A stretch of DNA of 64,000 bases from Comamonadaceae bacterium (GTDB lineage: Bacteria > Pseudomonadota > Gammaproteobacteria > Burkholderiales > Burkholderiaceae_C). The notes below the pieces were generated by a model. It made no database searches, was not told the DNA's origin, and saw nothing but the letters and a program-made list of their open reading frames with translations. Numbering within the stretch: the first letter of the stretch is position 1; every line of letters starts with the position of its first letter. Shown in pieces: positions 6,979 to 15,750 of the stretch. A program made the position numbers and the translations under genes. The stretch lies in NCBI GenBank assembly GCA_947455465.1, contig CANGNS010000017.1:1-64000 (forward strand), read 5' to 3'.

Positions 6979-8178
6979 TTAGCGCATATAGGTTGCCTGA
7001 TCGGCAAGCATTGGCATTGGCAAGAACATTCCCCCAACAGCCCGCGTCGCCGCATTAGACGCATCCAGCAGGGTGTGCTGTGACAGATGGCTATACCGCT
7101 GAGTCGTCTTGATCTGGGTATGCCCCAGGAGGTGCTGCACCTCGTAGAGCGTGCGCCCGGCATTGACTAAAAATGATGCAAAACTGTGTCGCAGGTCATG
7201 TATCCGGAGATCTGCCAGGCCCGCAGCCCGCCTTGACGTGTCCCACGACCCTTGGACCGTCACATACGGCTTCTGGGTCTTGGGGTTGGCAAACACCCAA
7301 GCGCACCCCCCTATACGGGGAACCGACTGGAGCACCGAAATAGCCCCATCGCTCAGGGGAACATGCCTAGCCCTCCCCAACTTGGTCGTGTGGATGCGCC
7401 AAGAGCGCCGCTCAAGGTCAACATCCTCCCAGCGGGCGTCCAGCACCTCGCGTTTTCTGGCCCCCGTCACTATGAGCATGGGCACGATGTAGCGCAGCAT
7501 AGTGTTCTCGGACTTGAGCAGTACGCCGTAGAGCCTTTGGGCCTCCTCGGTGCTCAGGTAGCGTGATATCTGGTTGTCCTCCTTGAGCAGAGGGTAGCCG
7601 GCAGTGGGGTTCTTGCTTATGCCTGGCGTCTCCCACTTCAGGGCCAGATTGAACATGTAGCGCAGCAAAATGAGCAGGCGGTTGCACGATCCCGGCGCGT
7701 GGGTTACTTGGTGTCTGGACAGGAGGGTGATCAGGTCGGCCTTTGTGACCTCATCTAGGTGCTTATTGCCCCAGTGACGTTCGACGTGGTTTTTATAGAG
7801 CGCCAAATCAATGGACCAACTCCGTTTGTAGCCTTTGACGTAGGGTATGTACTGTGAAAACACGAACTCGGACAGGGTGGGGCAGTGCTTGGCATCAGAC
7901 TGATGCTGGCGGATATCTTCTCCTAAGACTGATCGTGACCTGAGCGTGTTGGCCATCTGCCGTGCTTGGTCTAAACGAAGATCATCGGCGTGGCCAATTT
8001 TGTGCTGGCGCTGCACCTTGCGTTGATCGACGTAGCGCAGCCCAAAGACCCGACTTCCGCTGGGTCGGACGTCCAGAACCAGCCCCCTGCACCCTGTATC
8101 GAAGTAGGTAATTTTGGCCATACCGGCGGGGCAAGCGGCACTGGCAACAAAGTCCTTGGTAAGCAGCACTTTCGGCAT
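6979..8178 (-). CDS. Tyrosine site-specific integrase
   Basis: This 399-residue recombinase should integrate and excise the element. The N-terminal arm-binding domain is followed by a core-binding SAM-like domain (about 100-190) and the catalytic domain. The catalytic residues R241 (VTGARKREVL), H327 and R330 (HDLRHSFAS), H353 (GHTQIKTTQ) and the nucleophile Y362 (RYSHL) are all present, so the enzyme looks intact. It is the first gene of a leftward run that continues with the ParB-like gene and the AbiE genes. No tRNA gene lies at either end, so the target cannot be read directly. Confidence 0.95.
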   Translation of the reverse strand: MPKVLLTKDFVASAACPAGMAKITYFDTGCRGLVLDVRPSGSRVFGLRYVDQRKVQRQHKIGHADDLRLDQARQMANTLRSRSVLGEDIRQHQSDAKHCPTLSEFVFSQYIPYVKGYKRSWSIDLALYKNHVERHWGNKHLDEVTKADLITLLSRHQVTHAPGSCNRLLILLRYMFNLALKWETPGISKNPTAGYPLLKEDNQISRYLSTEEAQRLYGVLLKSENTMLRYIVPMLIVTGARKREVLDARWEDVDLERRSWRIHTTKLGRARHVPLSDGAISVLQSVPRIGGCAWVFANPKTQKPYVTVQGSWDTSRRAAGLADLRIHDLRHSFASFLVNAGRTLYEVQHLLGHTQIKTTQRYSHLSQHTLLDASNAATRAVGGMFLPMPMLADQATYMR

Positions 8179-8196
8179 GAATTTAACCCTAACTAT

Positions 8197-8225
8197 TTGA
8201 TAGTATTGATATCATATAGTATCAA
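8197..8225. promoter_or_regulatory. 29-nt palindrome between integrase and XRE-like regulator
   Basis: Outer arms TTGATA and TATCAA enclose inner TAT and ATA blocks around the centre GATATC, forming a long imperfect palindrome. It lies between the divergent integrase (starts 8,178) and regulator (starts about 8,251-8,269), the usual place for an operator controlling both promoters. The right arm shares AGTATCAA with the inverted repeat at 3,688-3,720. Confidence 0.6.
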
Positions 8226-8250
8226 TTAAAGTAAGTAAAGACTTTTTTAC

Positions 8251-8538
8251 TTGCCATACAATTTCGGAGTGATTTCGCACCAAACGCCCCAGCACATAGC
8301 CTCCGCAATCCGAGCCGCTCGTGGGGCCTTGTCGTGGTCACAGGTGGAGTTAGCAGCCCACTCGGGTGTCTCTACGCCGACGATCGCAAGGATCGAGGCG
8401 TGCTTGATTAGTCCCAAGATGGAGACGGTCAGCAAGATTTTTCGGGCGCTGGAAGAGGGGGGTGTCTATTTCGCATGGACGGCTCCGGGCGTGTACACCA
8501 TGAACGCCTCGCTGGTTAAGCGCACGACGCCTCGTTAA
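8251..8538 (+). CDS. XRE/Cro-type helix-turn-helix regulator
   Basis: This small protein of at most 95 residues has a clear HTH_3 domain: AARGALSWSQVELAAHSGVS, then TPTIARIEACLISPKMETV and a final helix. The short C-terminal tail (FAWTAPGVYTMN) is typical of phage- or element-borne XRE proteins of this kind. The start is uncertain, with TTG at 8,251 or GTG at 8,269 and no strong ribosome binding site. It is divergent from the integrase across a 29-nt palindrome, so it probably represses integrase and itself. Confidence 0.8.
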   Translation: MPYNFGVISHQTPQHIASAIRAARGALSWSQVELAAHSGVSTPTIARIEACLISPKMETVSKIFRALEEGGVYFAWTAPGVYTMNASLVKRTTPR

Positions 8539-8748
8539 GTGCTTCTCTGGGATGGTCTGTAGGCAGCCTGTAGGCGGACGCACAGGAGAATCCTTAGTTC
8601 CACGCTGTCGGCGAACAGGCAAAAAACGCAAAATGTTGGCTTTTAATGCGTACCAACGTGCCCAGCTGTAGGCTATCGATTTAATATCACTTAAGATACT
8701 TTAAAAATCTAATAAAATCAATAACTTATCTTTTTTGGTCCTAGGTGT
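8539..8748. other. AT-rich junction between the element and the RTX-type gene
   Basis: No gene is supported here. CGATTTAAT at 8,677-8,685 repeats the core of the hairpins at 3,488 and 3,543, but the right stem has decayed. The composition shifts sharply at about 8,745, where RTX-type coding sequence begins. This may be the right boundary of the inserted DNA. Confidence 0.45.
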
Positions 8749-8778
8749 ATCACTACCGGCGGTGGCAACGACACGGTC

Positions 8779-11700
8779 GTGGTCTCCGGCACCGGAAACA
8801 ACACAATCAGCGTGGGCGCGGGCACCGACATCGTCACCGCTGGCTCGGGTAATGACACGATCATAGTTGGCTCTGCTGCACTGGACACGACAGACCGCAT
8901 AAATGGAGGCGACGGCGTGGACACGCTGGTTATCAGTGGCGACGGCAACGTTATTAATTCCACCAACGTGGTTGGCATTGAGAAGTTGGTTCTCAACGGA
9001 ACAACGGTCACCATTGCAGACTTGACTTCCTTGGCTGCCCTGCAATCCATCAGTGGTAAGACAACTAGCAGCGAAGTCACAATCACCGTTGCCAACGGTG
9101 ATGTGGTGGATCTGACGGGCCTAGCGCTTACCACGCTCAAGAGCATAACTCTTTCTGGCACTGCTACCACGGTCACTCTTAAGGCAAACGCTGCCGATTT
9201 TGACGCTGTTGCTGCTATCTTGAAGACTAGTGGGGTCACGACGGTTAACCTGTCTACTGACATCGCAGGCTTCAAGGCGCTCAGCACTGCTGACACTGGC
9301 ATCAACGGAACTAAGACAGTAACTGCTTCTGTGGCTGACCTGATAGCCAACAAGTCATCACTAACAGGCGCAACATTGGCGGTCAGCGGAAGCATTACCG
9401 GCGCTGACGCATTGGCCTTGGCCAACGCAGGCATCACTGCCTCGAGCACGGTAAGCATGTCCGTGGCTGACGTAATCACGACATTGCAGTACCCCGATCA
9501 GGTTGCTGCTTTGTCTGGCGCTAAGCTGCAGATCACTGGAAACGCCACTTATGCGCAGTACGCCACAATTATTGGTAACACCACCATTGCTTCGGCCCTG
9601 GGAGCTGCTTATAGCTCGTCGACTGGTGGATACAAAGGTGTCGCGATCGTCGATACAACTACTAACTTGGCTGCGGCCGCTACCGCTATCAACACGGCAA
9701 TCACGGCAACTACGTCACGCACAGTAGGGACGGCTGCCATCAGCGGGGGGGCTGCATTGTCTGTGTCAGACGCTACGGCATTAAAGACCATTACTGGCGT
9801 AACAGGCTCATATACTGTCTCTGATAGTGCGTCCGCCGTAAACTCGGTAATTACAAGTGTTAGTTCGTTGCCTGCTGTTCTTACAGGAGCTGCATCAGTT
9901 TCACTGCTCAGTGGTAGCCGCACAGCCTCAACTGTCGCTGACGCGTTGGAGCTCAAAGCCCTTGGCTCTAAACTCGTTGGTGGCTATGACTTGGCTATCT
10001 CTACCGGAGATGCTACTGGCTCTGCAGATGGCCTGAGTGCAGTTGCAGGCGCAACTAAGGCGACCCTGACGGGCACGGTTTCTGTTTCCCAGCTGAACCA
10101 GATTCTGGCTGCCAACAGCGCAGCAACGGTGTCCATACTCAAAGACAGTCCACTCAATTTGGTTGCTGGCTCCTCCTTGCTCTCGGCAGCTGCCCTTGAC
10201 CTACAGATTGAAGGAACAGTTACTACTGCTCAAGCCAACGTGATTAACCCCGCGTTGAAGACTATCCTCGCTAAAACCGGGGCACACACCGCATATGGCC
10301 TTGCTGGTGTCGTATACACAAATGGTTACGCAATCTCTGATGCCTCTGCTGCGATCGTAAGTAGTGCTAACGCGACCACAGTTAAGGGCGCCAAGGCAGT
10401 TACAGTGACTAACGCTATGTCGTTGGCGGACGCGACTTCGCTTCGTGCATTGGCTGACGCCTCAAATTCGGACAATCTTGCACCCTCGGCACTTACCTAC
10501 AGCGTATCAGACTCGGCTTCGACACTCGCCTCTGCTTTATCCGCATCCAGTAACACGACCACAGTTTCTGTTTTGGCGGGTGCGACGGTTGTTGCTGCCA
10601 CCGGCACTGCTACGGTTGCGCAAGCTAAGATTCTGGGAACTACGTATAACTCGGCAGCGCAGGTTGACTCCTGGGCGATTAGCGATACCGTTGCCAAACT
10701 TTTTGGATCGGCGACTGGAACTTCTCTTGTTTCTGACGTTACAACCGCAAAGACATTGGCGACATCACTTTCGGTGCAAGGAGCCGTTTCAGTTGCTCAA
10801 ATGACTGCGCTGAAAGCTGTGACAAATACGGCCAGCACACCGGCACTTATTTTCGACAACGTTTACGCCATCTCTGACAGCTTAGGCGCGCTTGCCACCC
10901 AGACAAGTAACAGCGCAGTACCGTTAGTCGCAGCGACCTCTATTACTGCGACGGGTACAGCAGCGGTGTCTAATCTGGCTAGCCTGAAAACTCTGAACGA
11001 TGCCTTGACCTTGGCAGGAAAGGCAGCTGTCAGCTACACCTTGAGCGATACATACGCCAACGTTGTGGGGACTTCTGCGCTGGGTAGTTCAACTGCTACG
11101 GTCGTGGCGACTGCCAAGTCGGCGAGCGCTATTACGGTTACTGGGAATTTCACAGCTAGCGATACCAGCGTTATCAGTGCAGCCAATTTACTGGACCTGG
11201 CTGACAAAGCTGGAACTGCGAATTACTCTGTCGTTGTGACCTCGGCCGCAACAGATATCGCCACCCAACAGGCAGGCGTCCTCAACAATTCAAAGATCAG
11301 CAAAATCATCGCGAGCGATGCCAGCTTGTCTGTATCTGGCGCAAATACCTTGTTGGCTGCCGTTGGTACAGCGGTTGCTTCGAAAGTTGAATACAACCTC
11401 GTTGATACTTCAGCTAACCTGCTCGCAACGGCAGACAGCGGTACGGTGCTTGGAGCGAAGAATATTCAAGCGTACGACTCGACAACCAGTGCCACACAAC
11501 TGGTCAGTGTTGCTGATGCGCAAAAGCTCCTCAACCTTACAGGGGCGAGCGGAACTGTTACCTACAGTGTTTCTGACACATACGCTAACGTTGCAGCTAA
11601 CCCAACGGTAGCAGATGGTGCTAGTGTAATTACCGTTACTAATAGTGCTCTGACTGCCGCTCAGTACGACAATCTGATCAATTTAGGCAAGGCAACTTCA

Positions 11701-14700
11701 ACGGTCACTACCACGGTAACCCAGAAGAACGTTAGCGATACCGCGGCAAATATCTCATCGGCAACGGTTCAAACGCTTGCAGCGGCTGGAACAATAAGTA
11801 CAACGGATGTAGCCAAGGTCAACCTGACAGTCGCGCAGGCTGAAGCAGCCAACAGTGGTACTGTATGGAAATTTGCAACATCCGGGCTGCCTGGCGGTGT
11901 ATCTAAAGTGCAAATTGCTATTGTCGACACCGCAGCGAATCTCCTTGCTGCGCTGGCGAACTCCACAACGTCCTATACCAACCATACGCAAGATGCATTT
12001 CTACTGGCGTCTGGCACTCAGAGCAATGGCGCTCAGTATTTGGTTAAAACCTCTGATGTCGCTACGTTGACTGCTGCCCAGATGACCAGCTTGACTGGAA
12101 TTACGAACGTCTCGGCAAGCTACAACCTCTCTGATACAGCTGGCTCATTGACAAATAGTAGTAACGTGGTAATTGCTGGCGTCTCTACAGCAGGCTCCGT
12201 GACCGTTACCAGCTCAAGCAGTGATCTAACAACAGCAGCTAAGGCCAAAGCCATCTACGACGCAAACAGCAAAGTGTCTTTTGCAGTCATAACTGACGCA
12301 GCAACGGCCATCGGTGCGTCGACTGGATCTGGAAGTAGCCTGGTTTACACCTATGCTGCGGCTGAGTCCAAAGCAAGTTCTGTTGTAGTGACCGGGACCC
12401 CTTCCGTGTCACAAATGACAGCAGCTAAAGCGGCAGTCGGCACGACCCCAATAACTTACAGCTTGTCTGACACAGCTGAGAACTTAAACACCACAGCTGG
12501 TAAGGCGCTGTTGGCTGGTGCAACTGCTATTACGCTGGATACGTCGAGTACTGCAGCTATGGTCTCTGAAGCGGTTTACTTGAATCAATTCGATAGCAAG
12601 ATATCTGCTGACTACAAAGTTGCAGGCACAGCAGCTGACTTGGTAGCCAACCTGCAGGCTGTGAAAGATGCTGCTGGCACGAGTGCTAATGTTTCGGTCA
12701 GCAGCGGCAAAATGTCTGTCGCGCAGTACACGACCCTCAAGGGCGCCTTTGCGGCGAATTTACAGGGTAACTCAACTACCGGTGGCGTCCATTACGAAGT
12801 TACTGATTCCGCCTCTGCCATTGCGACTTACCTTGGGGCAGGTAATACCCTGGCATCCATAAGTAGCGTTGCTGGAACCTTTGCGCTGACGGCAGATGCT
12901 ACCGTTACTGCTGCTCAAGCGGCGACGCTGCAAGCGGCTAGTATTACTGCTGTTAAGGTGGTAGACACAGCTGCAAACTTGTTGGCTGTTAGCCTCACCG
13001 GTCAGACAAGCTATACGGTTACTGATACAGTCTCTCTGGGTGTCGCTAGCCAGCTCTTTTCTGCTCAGTCTGGGGTCAACATTAACTCGATCGCAACTAC
13101 GGCAAGTAGCTTCGCCACCGCATACACCTTTAATAGCAACGCAGGTGTCGCTGCCCAAAAGGGTGCAATGCTCAAAGCAAAGAGCCTGACTGTGGACGGA
13201 GTTGCCGTTACCCTGGGCGCTAAGGATGATATCCTGTTGGCAGGATCCACGTACAAAGGCAAGATCATTGGTACTGTCAGTGAGATCAACGCACTGCCTG
13301 CCAATATCAAAGCAGCTGCCGGTTACGTCATCGTCGACGCCTACGCAAACATCACTGCACCGGCGAACACAGCCTTGGTTGCAGCAGGATCGGGCTACAT
13401 CATTAAGGACACTGGAGACAACTTGACCGCAGCTAGCACTACGGTGTTGGCCTCAGCAGCTGGCTGCCTGGGAATTGAATTCCAGGGCGATGTCAGTGTT
13501 GCTACTGCTAGCACTGTGCTTGCTAGAACGAATGCCACCGCGTTGTACAGTTTGGCAGACTCTGCGGCAAACCTCGTACCCTCTGGATCTGTTGCTTCAA
13601 GTGTGGCACTCGCTACAAAGGTGACGGTGACGGGTACAGCAACCACTGCACAGGCTGATTTGCTGTTCGCTGCAAATACAGCAACGACCGTTAATGTGGT
13701 GGACACGGGATCATTAATCGCCGCCTCCAGCAATATCAACAAGATGGCCTCCATCGTTGCTGATTCAAACCTGAGCGTAGCAGGCATACAGGCGATCAGT
13801 CTGACTGAAGCCAACACCTTGGTTCGTAACAAGGCCGCTGGCGCATCCTTGACGTTCAACGTTGATGCAAGTGCCGCAGATATAGCTGCTGCCGTGACAA
13901 GCACCTCGACAACAGCTGCTAATGCTGCAACGCTGTCTGCCGCTGGGACTATCACCGTAACTAACGGTGCATCAGGAACGGCAGCGCTCGCACCTGCTGC
14001 CAAGTCATTGGCAACGCTAAATATTACTGGCGGTTATGCAGTCTCTGACACTGCAGCTAATTTGACTGACACTTCTGTAGTGGGACTGTCAGATCTGGCC
14101 AAGGCAACAGTCGTAAAGGTTGTTAACAACGCGACGGATGCCACCTATGCGCAAGCGGTGATATTGGAAGGCCTTGCAAATATGGAGAAAGGGACCGGTG
14201 CTAACGCTTCCAAGTTCAACATCGATATTGGAGACACTGCCAAGGCGCTGGCCTCTGCCTCGGCGGCTGTGTTGGATGCCATTACTAGCGGTAACAGCGT
14301 TAGTGTGCTGAGCTACACGACTGCTCTATCAGCGGCTGAGGCTTCCAGCCTGGCGGCCGTGGATGCAGCTTCGACAAACTTGAGTACAACTGCTGCGGGC
14401 GTGATAGTTTCGGATACATCTGCCAACATACTTGCGCCTGCCAATGCCTCGGCTGTTGCAGCTGTCGGTAGTGTTACTGTTACCGATACTGTATCTGTCG
14501 CAACGTTGAGTCAGGTCAAGACTGCGGCTACCGCAGCCTCCTCGATAGCTTACAAAATAGCTGACTCTGCTTCTAACGTAATTGTTGCTGGTGGAACGAC
14601 GGTAAACAATGCCACGTCAGTGCAGGTTGCGGGAGTTGTGACCGTGCAAGATGCAGCCTCTATCTACAGCTTTGCTGCGGCCACTGGCGGTGTTGATCCA

Positions 14701-15558
14701 ACGACATCAAACCTCAAGTATGCTCAGATTATTGGGACCGCTGCTGATTTAGTGTCCGCCAACGGACTGGCGACGGGTGTCACTGCGCTGAGCAAGGCAA
14801 CAGCTGTCTCGCTAACTGGAACCGCAACCATCGCTAACGACAAAGCCGTTATCAGTTCGGGCAAATTGGTTGGTGGATACGCTATTGCGGATTCGGCTGC
14901 AGCCCTCCTGGCAGCTATCGGTAACGCCGATAAGTCTGTTCTAGATGGGGCGACGTCGGTTGTTTTGTCCTCGACGAATACTGCATCCGTCTCGCAGGCT
15001 ACGGTTATTGCTTCGCAACTTAGCAACGAGGGTGCATTGGCTATCCAGGATACCGCAAGCAACCTGAATGCAAGTACTGCCAGCAGCACGGTTTCTTTGT
15101 CGGCTTCTGTAATCGTGAACGGTGGTACCGGCAACGATAACCTTACGAACATCACCACCTCCAAGGTCACCTATGCAATGGGTGCCTTGGCTAATATGGT
15201 CGGGGCAACTCAAACATCTAGCGCTATCACCACAGGTTTGGATGTGCTGCGTCTTAAGTCGGGTGATAAGGTTGATCTGAGCGGCATCGCCGATTTTGAT
15301 GCAGGCACCGGCGCCGCTGCTTATTTGACTCTGAATGCCAATTCAACTCTCGATGCTGCTGAGTACCAACTGACACGTGGTTACCTCGGTGCGGATGGTA
15401 GTTTTGTGGCATCTTCTTCGGGTACTGATACCCTGTTGGAGATTGGTACAGATTCCACCGCAGGAGCGGATCAAGTAATTGTTTTGGTCGGAGTGAGCGC
15501 AGTGACTGCTGTCAACAATGGCAGCACTGGGCAAATCGTTGGCTTTATAGCTGTCTGA
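8779..15558 (+). CDS. Giant repetitive RTX-type secreted/surface protein, probably 5'-truncated
   Basis: The open frame encodes about 2,259 residues. It opens directly inside glycine-aspartate nonapeptide repeats (SVGAGTDIVTAGSGNDTIIV) of the RTX calcium-binding type. Tens of imperfect units follow, each pairing a SDTAANL-like segment with a VTVTGTATVAQ-like segment. The composition is rich in Ala, Ser, Thr and Val and nearly free of Cys and aromatic residues. The C-terminal 100 residues (LRLKSGDKVDLSGI onward, ending VGFIAV) resemble type I secretion substrates. GTG at 8,779 is the only candidate start, with no ribosome binding site, yet RTX-like sequence continues in frame upstream to about 8,749. 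Loss of the true 5' end is therefore likely. It is lower in GC than the core genome. A surface-layer or adhesin role is inferred. Confidence 0.75.
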   Translation: MVSGTGNNTISVGAGTDIVTAGSGNDTIIVGSAALDTTDRINGGDGVDTLVISGDGNVINSTNVVGIEKLVLNGTTVTIADLTSLAALQSISGKTTSSEVTITVANGDVVDLTGLALTTLKSITLSGTATTVTLKANAADFDAVAAILKTSGVTTVNLSTDIAGFKALSTADTGINGTKTVTASVADLIANKSSLTGATLAVSGSITGADALALANAGITASSTVSMSVADVITTLQYPDQVAALSGAKLQITGNATYAQYATIIGNTTIASALGAAYSSSTGGYKGVAIVDTTTNLAAAATAINTAITATTSRTVGTAAISGGAALSVSDATALKTITGVTGSYTVSDSASAVNSVITSVSSLPAVLTGAASVSLLSGSRTASTVADALELKALGSKLVGGYDLAISTGDATGSADGLSAVAGATKATLTGTVSVSQLNQILAANSAATVSILKDSPLNLVAGSSLLSAAALDLQIEGTVTTAQANVINPALKTILAKTGAHTAYGLAGVVYTNGYAISDASAAIVSSANATTVKGAKAVTVTNAMSLADATSLRALADASNSDNLAPSALTYSVSDSASTLASALSASSNTTTVSVLAGATVVAATGTATVAQAKILGTTYNSAAQVDSWAISDTVAKLFGSATGTSLVSDVTTAKTLATSLSVQGAVSVAQMTALKAVTNTASTPALIFDNVYAISDSLGALATQTSNSAVPLVAATSITATGTAAVSNLASLKTLNDALTLAGKAAVSYTLSDTYANVVGTSALGSSTATVVATAKSASAITVTGNFTASDTSVISAANLLDLADKAGTANYSVVVTSAATDIATQQAGVLNNSKISKIIASDASLSVSGANTLLAAVGTAVASKVEYNLVDTSANLLATADSGTVLGAKNIQAYDSTTSATQLVSVADAQKLLNLTGASGTVTYSVSDTYANVAANPTVADGASVITVTNSALTAAQYDNLINLGKATSTVTTTVTQKNVSDTAANISSATVQTLAAAGTISTTDVAKVNLTVAQAEAANSGTVWKFATSGLPGGVSKVQIAIVDTAANLLAALANSTTSYTNHTQDAFLLASGTQSNGAQYLVKTSDVATLTAAQMTSLTGITNVSASYNLSDTAGSLTNSSNVVIAGVSTAGSVTVTSSSSDLTTAAKAKAIYDANSKVSFAVITDAATAIGASTGSGSSLVYTYAAAESKASSVVVTGTPSVSQMTAAKAAVGTTPITYSLSDTAENLNTTAGKALLAGATAITLDTSSTAAMVSEAVYLNQFDSKISADYKVAGTAADLVANLQAVKDAAGTSANVSVSSGKMSVAQYTTLKGAFAANLQGNSTTGGVHYEVTDSASAIATYLGAGNTLASISSVAGTFALTADATVTAAQAATLQAASITAVKVVDTAANLLAVSLTGQTSYTVTDTVSLGVASQLFSAQSGVNINSIATTASSFATAYTFNSNAGVAAQKGAMLKAKSLTVDGVAVTLGAKDDILLAGSTYKGKIIGTVSEINALPANIKAAAGYVIVDAYANITAPANTALVAAGSGYIIKDTGDNLTAASTTVLASAAGCLGIEFQGDVSVATASTVLARTNATALYSLADSAANLVPSGSVASSVALATKVTVTGTATTAQADLLFAANTATTVNVVDTGSLIAASSNINKMASIVADSNLSVAGIQAISLTEANTLVRNKAAGASLTFNVDASAADIAAAVTSTSTTAANAATLSAAGTITVTNGASGTAALAPAAKSLATLNITGGYAVSDTAANLTDTSVVGLSDLAKATVVKVVNNATDATYAQAVILEGLANMEKGTGANASKFNIDIGDTAKALASASAAVLDAITSGNSVSVLSYTTALSAAEASSLAAVDAASTNLSTTAAGVIVSDTSANILAPANASAVAAVGSVTVTDTVSVATLSQVKTAATAASSIAYKIADSASNVIVAGGTTVNNATSVQVAGVVTVQDAASIYSFAAATGGVDPTTSNLKYAQIIGTAADLVSANGLATGVTALSKATAVSLTGTATIANDKAVISSGKLVGGYAIADSAAALLAAIGNADKSVLDGATSVVLSSTNTASVSQATVIASQLSNEGALAIQDTASNLNASTASSTVSLSASVIVNGGTGNDNLTNITTSKVTYAMGALANMVGATQTSSAITTGLDVLRLKSGDKVDLSGIADFDAGTGAAAYLTLNANSTLDAAEYQLTRGYLGADGSFVASSSGTDTLLEIGTDSTAGADQVIVLVGVSAVTAVNNGSTGQIVGFIAV

Positions 15559-15572
15559 TAACGGTATATTCT

Positions 15573-15592
15573 CCCCTCACCTCGGTGGGGGG
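15573..15592 (+). repeat. Stem-loop after the RTX-type gene
   Basis: CCCCTCACCTCGGTGGGGGG can form up to nine pairs with one G-T pair. It lies 14 bases after the stop codon and may stabilise the mRNA end in tandem with the terminator downstream. Confidence 0.5.
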
Positions 15593-15610
15593 CGGAAATT
15601 AGCTTCAGCA

Positions 15611-15642
15611 CCCCCGTCTCTCAAAAGGAGGCGGGGTTTTTT
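15611..15642 (+). terminator. Rho-independent terminator of the RTX-type gene
   Basis: A GC-rich stem (CCCCGTCTC facing GGAGGCGGGG across TCAAAA) is followed by a run of six T. It is a well-formed intrinsic terminator 52 bases after the stop. Confidence 0.85.
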
Positions 15643-15671
15643 CATTGCAGCCAAGCTTTTGGTCAGGCTTT

Positions 15672-15687
15672 AACATCACGTGGTGTT
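15672..15687. promoter_or_regulatory. E-box-like palindrome upstream of the second glycosyltransferase
   Basis: AACATCACGTGGTGTT is an imperfect palindrome with one mismatched pair, 63 bases upstream of the pseudogene start. It may be a regulator site for the glycosyltransferase transcript. The regulator is unknown. Confidence 0.35.
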
Positions 15688-15750
15688 AGCGATTTTTGAA
15701 CGCGTACAGCCAATCACGGCTGTGCCTAAAATAGACAAGAGGACCAGCCC

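Noticed and set aside
583-8762. Possible attachment-site pair TACCGGCG at about 585 and 8,755
   Set aside because: Only 8 shared bases with no extension. It is not enough to call att sites.
8539-8778. tRNA gene as integration target near the integrase
   Set aside because: No cloverleaf or conserved T-loop sequence could be found on either strand at this end.
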